From contig JAFZDO010000043.1 in assembly GCA_017561145.1 (NCBI GenBank), positions 24,614 through 88,613 on the forward strand: a DNA stretch of 64,000 nt. Reading direction: 5' to 3'. The notes under the pieces are model-generated. The model was not told the origin of the DNA. It saw nothing but the letters and a program-made list of their open reading frames with translations, and did not search any database. The DNA comes from Clostridia bacterium. GTDB taxonomy: Bacteria > Bacillota > Clostridia > Oscillospirales > CAG-382. The position numbers and the translations under genes are program-made. This document shows, piece after piece, positions 52,865 through 60,238 of this stretch. Position 1 is the stretch's first letter. Every line of letters begins with the position of its first letter.

Positions 52865-53914
52865 TTATTCGAAATATCTGTATTTTTTGCCGTTTTGGAG
52901 GGTGATGAACTTGCCGCCTTCGGTATCCTGAAGGAGGAAATCCTTTTCGCACTGTTCGCGGACGGTGGAAACGAAGCGGTTGCTTATAACGCGCTCGATA
53001 TCGCCGCAAACAGCAGCCGCGGTGGGAAGCGCGCCTGCGCCCTGACCGTAGAATACAACCTCGCCAACCGCAGAGCCGGTAACGCTTACAGCGTTGAAGG
53101 CTTCGGTAATAGCGTGGAAGAGGCTCTTGTTGCCGACCAAGTGGGGAGCAACGAGCAAGCGAGCCTTGTCGCCGACCTTTTCGGCAACTGCGACAAGACG
53201 GATAACACAGCCGAGCTGTTCTGCAAGCGCGATATCCTCGCTCGTAACGTTTTCGATACCCTCGATATAGGGAATATCGTTATAGGAAATATATTTGCCG
53301 AACGCAATGCCCGCAAGGATAGCGATCTTTCTTGCCGAGTCAAGGCCTGCGATATCTGCGTGGGGGTCCGCTTCTGCATAGCCCAATTCCTGCGCGGACT
53401 TCAAAGCCTCTGCAAGGCTCTTGCCCTCGCTTTGCATATGGGTGAGAATATAGTTGGTGGTACCGTTGAGGATACCCGCAACGCGCAATATATCGTCGGA
53501 TGCGAAGCATTCGTTAAGAGGCGCGATTATCGGAATACCGCCGCCGACGCTTGCCTCGTAAAGATAAACGACGCCGTTTTCACGCGCGACAGCTTCAAGC
53601 TCGCGGCCGTATTTATCAACTACCGCCTTGTTGGAGGTAACGACGTTTTTGCCTGCCTTGAGTGCGGCAAGGCTGAATTTGTAAGCAACGCCGTCGCCGC
53701 CCATCGTTTCAAGAACGATGCTGATGCTTTCGTCGTTGATGATCTTGTCGAAGTCGGTGGTGACTCTGTCGGCAAGAGGATGTCCTTCAAAGGTGCGAAG
53801 GTCGAGAATATATTTAATGTTTACGTCGCACAACGGTTTTTTGTTGCAGCGCGAGATAGCCTCGTAAACGCCGCCGCCAACCGTGCCGAAGCCGAGAATA
53901 GCAATATTTGTCAT
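52865..53914 (-). CDS. hom: Homoserine dehydrogenase, short form without ACT domain
   Basis: 349 residues. Reduces aspartate semialdehyde to homoserine for Thr and Met synthesis. Rossmann start IAILGFGTVGGGVYEAIS, ETMGGDGVAYKFSLAALKAG, KNVVTSNKAVVDKYG, YEASVGGGIPIIAPLNEC, the catalytic segment ILNGTTNYILTHM, and LGYAEADPHADIAGLDSARK. The C-terminal regulatory ACT domain of the approximately 430-residue form is missing, so Thr feedback of the usual type is unlikely. The ATG at 53914 is taken as start because the Rossmann strand follows at once. It provides homoserine, the precursor of the homocysteine used by metH in this window, but from a separate promoter. Confidence 0.93.
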   Translation of the reverse strand: MTNIAILGFGTVGGGVYEAISRCNKKPLCDVNIKYILDLRTFEGHPLADRVTTDFDKIINDESISIVLETMGGDGVAYKFSLAALKAGKNVVTSNKAVVDKYGRELEAVARENGVVYLYEASVGGGIPIIAPLNECFASDDILRVAGILNGTTNYILTHMQSEGKSLAEALKSAQELGYAEADPHADIAGLDSARKIAILAGIAFGKYISYNDIPYIEGIENVTSEDIALAEQLGCVIRLVAVAEKVGDKARLLVAPHLVGNKSLFHAITEAFNAVSVTGSAVGEVVFYGQGAGALPTAAAVCGDIERVISNRFVSTVREQCEKDFLLQDTEGGKFITLQNGKKYRYFE

Positions 53915-53946
53915 GGCAAAATACCCCATTTTTCAAAAATCACATT

Positions 53947-53975
53947 ATTCTATCACATTTTTTAACATATTTCAA
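53947..53975 (-). promoter_or_regulatory. Promoter of hom
   Basis: On the minus strand TTGAAA (53975-53970), 17-nt spacer, TAGAAT (53952-53947). No T-box or riboswitch is visible in the 33-nt leader. Confidence 0.65.
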
Positions 53976-54059
53976 GCCCCCAACAGACGAAAAAACAGTT
54001 GAAAAAGGTCGGTTTCTGTGATAATATTAAAATAGAAGCAGAATTTTGGAGGAATTTAA

Positions 54060-55949
54060 ATGTTTAAACGCGCGCTGTCGCTTGCTTTGTGCGGCATTTT
54101 CGCAATTTTATCGCTCGTTTCATGTGCATCTGCCGTGCAAGAGGATGCTGTCGGATATAATTTCGGCGACCGAATACTTTACGGCGGATCTGCGGTGGAT
54201 ACCGAAAACGGCACCGTTTTTTGTGAAGACGGGGCGGTTTATTTTTCGGACGTAGCGGGAAGCAAGACGCTTCTTTCGGATTGCGATGCGAAATATTTGA
54301 ATTACTATGAAAATAAGCTTTATTTTATAAGCGGCAACGATATCAAGCGTGCAAACGCCGATATGAGCGATATCGAAACGCTTTACAGCTTTGATTCCGA
54401 GATAAAATGCCTTTATGCGACCGACGACGGACTTTATTATCAGCGCGGAAGCAGCATTTACCTTAACGACGGAAGCGAAAAAATGCTTCTTACCCGAGAG
54501 GGAATGGAGGGCTTTGTTCCCGAAAGCAGAAACAAGATCCGTTGGGCTGAAAGAAATCCCGATTACGAATATATCGAAGAGACCGGCGACGAGGTCTGGA
54601 ACGACGGTCATGCGCTTTATATCGAATACAGCGCAACGGTCGAGAGCGATAAAGAAAACGACGTTATTTATCTTCAGCAGGAGATAGGACAAAGCCTTTC
54701 CTCCCCGAGCGAATATACCGGCCCCGTTGTTGAGGTGGGCGAAACGACTCTCCCCCTTGCCGAGCATATGCCCGGTACCTTCTTTTCGAAAAACGGGCGT
54801 GCTTGCACCTGCCATAACAACCCCACGAACTCTACTTACTGCATTCAATCGGTCGGCAATTGCAACTGCATGCGCTTCTATCCGACGGGATATAAGGAAA
54901 CCTGCGAGATCGACCTTTTGGGCGGTCAGTGCTTTGCGTTTGCAAGAATGGTATTTTGGAAATGCTTCGGATTTATCGACCATTCGATGAACGAATCGCT
55001 TTATTATTCGGTCGGCAGTCTGGGAAGCGGCGCGGTCACCGCAAAGAACGTTAAAAATCTTCTTATGAAGGCGGCACCCGGCGCGCACGTGCGCCTTGCG
55101 GCAGGACATTCGGTTTCGATCCTCACCATGGACGAGGACTTTATCGTAATCTATCACGGCAACGCGGGCGGCGACGGCGTTATCAGCCAGCCCTGTATCG
55201 TTTCGACAAGACGTTACACCTGGGAGCAGTTTGCTACCGCGGCGGCAAGGGGTATACTTTACGTGAATATGCCCTATAATTATCCCGATTCCAACGTTAT
55301 CCTTTCGAAAAAGGAGCCCGGCTTTTATAAATTAAAGGCAAACCTTAACCTCCGTGCGCAGGCGAACACCCAATCGGAATCGCTTGTCATAGTTCCCAAC
55401 GGAACGATCGTCGAGGTAAAAGAGGTCGACGGATTTTGGGGCAAGATCGAATATAACGGCGTAAGCGGCTGGATATTCCTTGAATATACGACCTATTACA
55501 CGCGTGAAACGATAACCCCTTCGGGCAACGTGTTCAAGCTCGACGGCAACGGATATCTCCGCGCGGCGGCGTGGCAGATGAATTTCGATTCCTTCTCCGA
55601 GCATTTCGACAAGCAAAGCCTTTCGGTCGTCACGCATAAGGGCGAAAACCTCGCATCGACCGACTTTATCGGCACGGGCGCAAAGGTTTCGCTTACCGTC
55701 GACGGAGTGGAGGTCGATTCGGCAACCGTTTGCCTTGCGGGCGACGTCAACCGCAACGGACGGCTCGATATCGGCGATTATATCCTCATTAAGCGTTGCG
55801 TGATGGGCACCTATACTCCCGACACGGCGCAATCTGTTTCTGCCGACGTTTCGGGCGATGATGCGATCGACGTTTTCGATTATATCACGCTCAGACGTTA
55901 TTTCCTCGAGGATGATATCACCCTTTTTGAAAGCTTTTTAAGTAAATAG
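54060..55949 (+). CDS. Lipoprotein with cysteine-peptidase-like domain, SH3b and dockerin
   Basis: 629 residues. Signal peptide with the lipobox LVSC (Cys21). Residues 30-230 look like repeated short beta strands (DUF5050/propeller style: DIKRANADMSDIETLYSFDS). Residues 235-420 hold a papain-like domain with Cys291 in GGQCFAFARMVFWKCFG and His350 in RLAAGHSVSILTMDEDFI, close to CHAP/NlpC enzymes; a preceding Cys-rich part (CTCHNNPTNSTYC) is unusual. An SH3b domain (about 425-480; KANLNLRAQANTQSESLVIV; GWIFLEY) follows, and the end is a dockerin (GDVNRNGRLDIGDYILIKRC; ADVSGDDAIDVFDYITLRRY). Probably acts on peptidoglycan. It carries both a lipid anchor and a dockerin, an odd pairing. Confidence 0.78.
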   Translation: MFKRALSLALCGIFAILSLVSCASAVQEDAVGYNFGDRILYGGSAVDTENGTVFCEDGAVYFSDVAGSKTLLSDCDAKYLNYYENKLYFISGNDIKRANADMSDIETLYSFDSEIKCLYATDDGLYYQRGSSIYLNDGSEKMLLTREGMEGFVPESRNKIRWAERNPDYEYIEETGDEVWNDGHALYIEYSATVESDKENDVIYLQQEIGQSLSSPSEYTGPVVEVGETTLPLAEHMPGTFFSKNGRACTCHNNPTNSTYCIQSVGNCNCMRFYPTGYKETCEIDLLGGQCFAFARMVFWKCFGFIDHSMNESLYYSVGSLGSGAVTAKNVKNLLMKAAPGAHVRLAAGHSVSILTMDEDFIVIYHGNAGGDGVISQPCIVSTRRYTWEQFATAAARGILYVNMPYNYPDSNVILSKKEPGFYKLKANLNLRAQANTQSESLVIVPNGTIVEVKEVDGFWGKIEYNGVSGWIFLEYTTYYTRETITPSGNVFKLDGNGYLRAAAWQMNFDSFSEHFDKQSLSVVTHKGENLASTDFIGTGAKVSLTVDGVEVDSATVCLAGDVNRNGRLDIGDYILIKRCVMGTYTPDTAQSVSADVSGDDAIDVFDYITLRRYFLEDDITLFESFLSK

Positions 55950-55964
55950 CCTAATCAAACGAAA

Positions 55965-56001
55965 AAGAACCGCGTAAGTATTGATCCTTGCGCGGTTTTT
56001 T
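55965..56001 (+). terminator. Terminator after the dockerin lipoprotein
   Basis: ACCGCGTAAG/CTTGCGCGGT followed by TTTTT. Confidence 0.85.
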
Positions 56002-56041
56002 GTGATTTGTGACGAAAAGGTTCGGCAATGTAACGAAAATC

Positions 56042-56087
56042 GGGGGGGGGGGGGGGGTTGACAGCCGACCGTTAAAAGGAGTACAAT
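56042..56087 (+). promoter_or_regulatory. 16-G tract abutting the promoter of the first tandem lipoprotein
   Basis: Sixteen consecutive G at 56042-56057 run directly into TTGACA (56058-56063). TACAAT is at 56082-56087, spacer 18. The sister promoter at 56944 has CGGGGCGGTGTG in place of the tract and a spacer of 17. Confidence 0.85.
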
Positions 56088-56120
56088 ATCGACGGTAATA
56101 TTATATAAGGAGGAAAATTT

Positions 56121-56828
56121 ATGAAAAAACTGACAGTATTGATTTTAATTTTTTCGTTGGCATTGGCTTGCCTTGTCTCCTGCGCCGAAACAGAAAACGA
56201 AGGCTCGGTTGATACTCCTGTCGAATCGTCGGTTGTAACCGAATCGGAATCATCGACTGTAACCGAATCGGAAACCGTGACCGAATCGTCCTTGACGGTT
56301 GAAGAAAGCGGCGAAGAAGAAAATTCCGAGCAAAGTGAAGAAGAATCAATAGAAATCCCCGATTTTAATACAGCTAAAGTATTTTATGCTCATGATTGTA
56401 TCGGCCCCAATCCGGACGGCTCCGTTGAAATGAACGATATGAACAATAGTCTTGGAAACAAATCGGAATACGGATTTCATAAGACTTATCACAATTACGC
56501 TTGGAATCCCTATTTTAAAGATTCGGAAGAAGCCAAAACTTCGTATATGTATGTTGTTGTTATTTTGTATTCCTCCGATGAAAACGTACCGAAAGAACCC
56601 TTGAACAAATTTCTTGAAGCGTACGGATATATCGAAGACGAAGAAAAGACCGCCGCGCTTGTAGAGGTTGAAGGAGTCGCACAGGCAACCGTCGGTTATT
56701 TACCTTGTATCATGAGGTCGCTGTTAGCCGGCGATTGCGAGGCAAATAACTATAACATTTATTATTCGTGGCTCAGTAAAAGCTGTCTTGGTGAGGATTG
56801 CGAATACTACGCGCCGCCGCTCAAGTAA
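56121..56828 (+). CDS. Tandem lipoprotein A (shared N-terminus, unique C-terminus)
   Basis: 235 residues. Signal peptide MKKLTVLILIFSLALACLVS with the lipobox LVSC (Cys21), then a Ser/Glu/Thr-rich stalk (22-80). Up to IEIP (about residue 80) it is almost identical to the next gene, with one 3-codon length difference. From there to the end the two proteins share nothing that I can see. The unique part (about 81-235) has FYAHDCIGPNPDGSVEMNDM, an acidic helix, and several Cys near the end (YLPCIMRSLLAGDCEANNYN; CLGEDCEYY); no family recognised. GGAGG precedes the ATG. A G tract next to the -35 may vary expression. Confidence 0.8.
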   Translation: MKKLTVLILIFSLALACLVSCAETENEGSVDTPVESSVVTESESSTVTESETVTESSLTVEESGEEENSEQSEEESIEIPDFNTAKVFYAHDCIGPNPDGSVEMNDMNNSLGNKSEYGFHKTYHNYAWNPYFKDSEEAKTSYMYVVVILYSSDENVPKEPLNKFLEAYGYIEDEEKTAALVEVEGVAQATVGYLPCIMRSLLAGDCEANNYNIYYSWLSKSCLGEDCEYYAPPLK

Positions 56829-56856
56829 GGCGCTTGACAAGTAGATTATCACACAA

Positions 56857-56893
56857 AAACCGCAGGGGGCATTACGCTTCCCGCGGTTTTTTG
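56857..56893 (+). terminator. Terminator between the tandem lipoproteins
   Basis: AACCGC/GCGGTT stem with extra GGG/CCC pairs, then TTTT. Confidence 0.7.
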
Positions 56894-56943
56894 TGATTTG
56901 CGACAAAACGGTTCGGTAACGTGACGAAAATCGGGGCGGTGTG

Positions 56944-56972
56944 TTGACAGCCACCTTTAAAAGGAGTACAAT
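56944..56972 (+). promoter_or_regulatory. Promoter of the second tandem lipoprotein
   Basis: TTGACA 56944-56949, 17-nt spacer, TACAAT 56967-56972. From the -10 through the ATG the sequence is the same as at 56082-56123. Confidence 0.8.
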
Positions 56973-57005
56973 ATCGACGGTAATATTATATAAGGAGGAA
57001 AATTT

Positions 57006-57710
57006 ATGAAAAAACTGACAGTATTGATTTTAATTTTTTCGTTGGCATTGGCTTGCCTTGTCTCCTGCTCCGAAACAGAAAACGAAGGCTCGGTTGATAC
57101 TCCCGACGAATCGTCGGTTGTAACCGAATCGGAAGCTGTAACCGAATCGGAAACCGTGACCGAATCGTCCTTGACGGTTGAAGAAAGCAGCGAAGAAGAA
57201 AATTCCGAGCAAAGTGAAGAAGAATCGATAGAAATCCCCGAAATAATCCGTGATTTTACTGTGTCAAAAGCTCCATTAGTATTCGATGAAAGCAGGGTAT
57301 ATGAAAAAGCGGTTTCTGACGGAAACAAGCTTCCCGTGGTATATAAATTCGACACAAGAGAGGAGCTTGACAGCTTCAAATCGGAATACGACGATCTGTT
57401 TCATTTTAAAAATCCGTCCGCGTGTGGCTTTAACGAAGCGACCGTTAAATATGACGATGCGTTTTTTGAAAATAACACCTTGATAGTAATATACCTGGAA
57501 TCACCAAGCTATGCTGATAAATATACTGTGGGAGAGATATATAACGATCTGTCCACTGTTCGCATTCAGGTCGTACTGACAGACTTGGGATGGGACCAGG
57601 GTATGGGTGGTAAGTTTATTACGGTCGCCATGCCCGACGCGTTGATGAAGAACGTAAATACTTATATCGCCGAGATTGCATTTGCTGAACATCTACCGCA
57701 GCCTAATTAA
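57006..57710 (+). CDS. Tandem lipoprotein B (shared N-terminus, unique C-terminus)
   Basis: 234 residues. Same signal peptide, lipobox (Cys21) and Ser/Glu/Val stalk as the gene before it; the small differences are in the stalk (SEAVTESE against SESSTVTESE). The C-terminal part (about 83-234) is different: APLVFDESRVYEKAVSDGNK, LPVVYKFDTREELDSFKSEY, FFENNTLIVIYLESPSYADK and YNDLSTVRIQVVLTDLGWDQ, a mixed alpha-beta pattern with no family that I can name. Own promoter and terminator. The close match upstream, with a sharp break at IEIP, suggests duplication followed by replacement of the C-terminal domain, or fusion of a shared export cassette to a new domain. Confidence 0.8.
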   Translation: MKKLTVLILIFSLALACLVSCSETENEGSVDTPDESSVVTESEAVTESETVTESSLTVEESSEEENSEQSEEESIEIPEIIRDFTVSKAPLVFDESRVYEKAVSDGNKLPVVYKFDTREELDSFKSEYDDLFHFKNPSACGFNEATVKYDDAFFENNTLIVIYLESPSYADKYTVGEIYNDLSTVRIQVVLTDLGWDQGMGGKFITVAMPDALMKNVNTYIAEIAFAEHLPQPN

Positions 57711-57717
57711 CGAAAAA

Positions 57718-57753
57718 GAACCGCGTGGGGGTAACGCCCTTACGCGGTTTTTT
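57718..57753 (+). terminator. Terminator after tandem lipoprotein B
   Basis: ACCGCGT/ACGCGGT around GGGGGTAACGCCCTT, followed by TTTTT. Confidence 0.8.
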
Positions 57754-57885
57754 GCGTTTTTACAACATATTGTGGGGCGGTAAGGTCTGCCGCCCTCTCT
57801 GTGGGACTTGACAAGGTGTGTTATAATATTAATCGGAAGTACCTGCGCTTTTGCAAAAACGGCGTTTTTGTGGGGGCAAAAAAGG

Positions 57886-57931
57886 TATTTTCGGGTATTG
57901 CGGCGCATATTTTTAAGTATATTTTCGGGTA
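57886..57931 (+). promoter_or_regulatory. Twelve-base direct repeat upstream of the small secreted-protein gene
   Basis: TATTTTCGGGTA at 57886-57897 and 57920-57931, 34 bp apart. A TATAAT at 57941-57946 lies only 20 bases before the start and lacks a good -35. Could be regulator sites; unproven. Confidence 0.35.
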
Positions 57932-57965
57932 CGTGTGCCGTATAATGAATTAAGGAGAAATATAA

Positions 57966-58475
57966 GTGAAAAATTTTAAAATATTTTTCGTAGTGGCTTG
58001 TGTTTTGCTTTTGACCGTTACGGGCGCTTTTGCGATAAGCGGCGCGGCGGAAAAGAGCGAAAGGGCTTTGTCGGAGGATTCGATTCCTGAGGGCACGTTT
58101 CTCGTCGACGTCGGATATCTTATGCAGTTCGGGGAAGAGCTTAAGCAGGAGATCTTAAACGAGATCGCGGCTAACGGCGGAAGCGTTACGGTTGAAAGCA
58201 TCTATAAGGATATTTCGCTTACCTCCGGACAGACGCTTATCCTTTCGCCCGAGACAGAGATCATCTATCGCGGCGGCGGCGCGGTCGCCATTACCTCGTC
58301 GAACGGTCAAGCACAGGGCTTGACGGATATGTCGGCATCCAAGGAGATCTTTTCGGGCAAGGCGCTTGAATACGGTCATATTTACTTTGCAAGCGCGAGC
58401 GATTCCAAAAAGGCGATACTTGTCACCGGCGACAAGGCATATTTTACCGTAAGAGGAGATTATGATATTGGTTAA
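57966..58475 (+). CDS. Small secreted/membrane protein upstream of a SpoIID-like gene
   Basis: 169 residues, GTG start with AAGGAG upstream. A signal or membrane segment is at 5-24 (FFVVACVLLLTVTGAFAISG). The rest is beta-rich with EEL and GG turns: FLVDVGYLMQFGEELKQEIL, TLILSPETEIIYRGGGAVAI, KALEYGHIYFASASDSKKAI. I do not recognise the family. It overlaps the SpoIID-like gene by 14 bases and the pair probably works together outside the membrane. Confidence 0.7.
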   Translation: MKNFKIFFVVACVLLLTVTGAFAISGAAEKSERALSEDSIPEGTFLVDVGYLMQFGEELKQEILNEIAANGGSVTVESIYKDISLTSGQTLILSPETEIIYRGGGAVAITSSNGQAQGLTDMSASKEIFSGKALEYGHIYFASASDSKKAILVTGDKAYFTVRGDYDIG

Positions 58476-60081
58476 GAAACGCATAACGGCATTTGCTCTG
58501 GCGCTTACCTTTTGCGTCGGCGCGGCGGTCATGCCAAGCTCTGCTGTGGCAAAGACAACCGAATATAACGAGCCCTTGGTTTGTGTCGGCATGTACGTTA
58601 ACCTTAACTCGCTCGACACAAGACGTGCGTTTTCGATAAACCGCTCCGAAAGCGGATTTGATATCGGATTTTCGAACGGCGACAACGGATTTGTAAAAGC
58701 CTTCTCGCTTTCTGCCAATGCGCTCGTTTTGCTTCCGATGAGAAACGCGAAATACGAAAACGGCAAGGTAACCTTCGACGAAAACGGAAATATCGGCGGA
58801 TACAGTGCAATTCTCGGCAGATTTACAAGCTATCAGACGGCATATAACACCGCAAAGGCAAAGGGCGGCTTTGTTGCCATTGTCGACGGCGGATATGAAG
58901 CGCGCGCTTATGCATCCAATACCGAGGCAGAAGCAAAAAAGGCTTCGGGCGGCAGAAGCGTTGTTGCCCCCGTGAGCAACGGTATTTACGCGCTTGACGA
59001 AAGTGGTAGTATTCTTTTCTCCTTCGAGGCGCAAAAGCTTAAATTAGCGCTCCGCGCGCAAAACGGCGGTGCGGTCGAGATCCCGATGCGTTACCGTACG
59101 GGCAGCACGACTTATTATGAATACCGCGGATTTTTCGAGTACAAGATTCAGGACAACAAGCTTTTTATGCTTAACTATATCGGTCTTGAGGAATATACAA
59201 GATGCGTAATGGCAAACGAGATAGGCACGAATTTCTCGAAGGAAACGAGAAAGGCGTTTGCCGTGCTTGCGCGCACCGTTGCCGTTTATGCAAAGCACAG
59301 CGGCAAGGGCTTTGACGTTTGCGCAAACTCGGCTTGCTGTCAGGTTTATCACGGCATTTACCGTATGAGCGAGGAAAACAACGCGCTCGTTGAATCCACG
59401 CGCGGACTTATCTGCACCTACAAGGGCGCGCCGATAACCGTGCTTTACCACAATTCCAACGGCGGCGCAAGCTGTTCATCGGTTGCCGCTTGGGGCGGTG
59501 ACGAGGTGCCTTACCTTAAAACCGTTTTTCAGGAGGAATACGACGACGGCGATAAATGGACTCATAACTTTACAAAGGAAGAGTTCTTTGAATATATCAC
59601 CTCGCGCAGAACCTTCTCGTCGCTTACCGACGAAAACCTTACCGTGACCATCCATTCGACCGACCCTTACGGCTCGAGCTATATTACCGCGCTTTCGATA
59701 ACCGACGGCAACGGAAATACCGTGCTTGTCGAAACGAGCGAGGACGTTCGTTCGGCTTGCGGCTTTACGAGCGCAAACTTTACCGTTGAATACAATACCG
59801 AGGCATACGTTCTCACTGCGGACGGCAAGGTCGAAAAGAAAAAGATAGACGGCGTTCTTACCAAAGACGGTGTCGTTGGCTTTGACAGCTTCGCAGACAG
59901 CTATAAGACCACGGGCGGAAGCACTCTTTCGCCGCAGAGCATCACCGTTAACGGTGCGGGCGTCGGCCACGGCGTCGGTTTTTCGGCAACCGGCAGCGAA
60001 AAGCTTTCGAAGGACGGCTATAGCTATAAATATATCCTTTCCTTCTTCTTTAACGGAACCGATCTTACCTATGCGAAATAA
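58462..60081 (+). CDS. SpoIID/LytB-domain secreted protein
   Basis: 539 residues, longer than SpoIID. Signal peptide ends near SSAVAKT (about 30). Residues 35-205 are a novel-looking N-terminal part with a SPOR-like stretch (GRFTSYQTAYNTAKAKGGFV). The SpoIID domain follows: YRGFFEYKI, LEEYTRCVMANEIGTNFSKE, TRKAFAVLARTVAVYAKHSG, FDVCANSACCQVYHGI, VLYHNSNGGASCSS, and the closing VNGAGVGHGVGFSATGSEKL. It should cleave or bind glycan strands. This is the second SpoIID-type gene in the window; its length and partner gene fit a LytB/amidase-enhancer-like role better than the core sporulation protein. Terminator at 60085. Confidence 0.83.
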   Translation: MILVKKRITAFALALTFCVGAAVMPSSAVAKTTEYNEPLVCVGMYVNLNSLDTRRAFSINRSESGFDIGFSNGDNGFVKAFSLSANALVLLPMRNAKYENGKVTFDENGNIGGYSAILGRFTSYQTAYNTAKAKGGFVAIVDGGYEARAYASNTEAEAKKASGGRSVVAPVSNGIYALDESGSILFSFEAQKLKLALRAQNGGAVEIPMRYRTGSTTYYEYRGFFEYKIQDNKLFMLNYIGLEEYTRCVMANEIGTNFSKETRKAFAVLARTVAVYAKHSGKGFDVCANSACCQVYHGIYRMSEENNALVESTRGLICTYKGAPITVLYHNSNGGASCSSVAAWGGDEVPYLKTVFQEEYDDGDKWTHNFTKEEFFEYITSRRTFSSLTDENLTVTIHSTDPYGSSYITALSITDGNGNTVLVETSEDVRSACGFTSANFTVEYNTEAYVLTADGKVEKKKIDGVLTKDGVVGFDSFADSYKTTGGSTLSPQSITVNGAGVGHGVGFSATGSEKLSKDGYSYKYILSFFFNGTDLTYAK

Positions 60082-60084
60082 TAA

Positions 60085-60120
60085 AAAGGACCGCAAATAA
60101 AAAAGCGGTCCTCTTTTTTT
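60085..60120 (+). terminator. Terminator of the SpoIID-like gene
   Basis: AAAGGACCGC/GCGGTCCTCTTT around AAATAAAAAA, then TTTT. Confidence 0.85.
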
Positions 60121-60172
60121 CTCAATCGACGGTTGAGCTTGTGGATTTTAAGTAGAACCGAAAATATTTTTA

Positions 60173-60202
60173 TTGACAAATTTTTCTTTAATGTAGTAAA
60201 AT
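60173..60202 (+). promoter_or_regulatory. Promoter of the ABC transporter gene
   Basis: TTGACA 60173-60178, 18-nt spacer, TAAAAT 60197-60202. Confidence 0.6.
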
Positions 60203-60238
60203 AAAAACGATAAATTAAGAAAGTAAAAGGTTATTGCT

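Noticed and set aside
53915-54059. T-box or SAM riboswitch before hom, or before metF/metH
   Set aside because: The hom leader is too short for either, and metF/metH are inside an operon with no long untranslated stretch.
57809-57829. Sigma-A promoter (TTGACA with TATAAT)
   Set aside because: The two boxes are only 8 bases apart, too close for a promoter.
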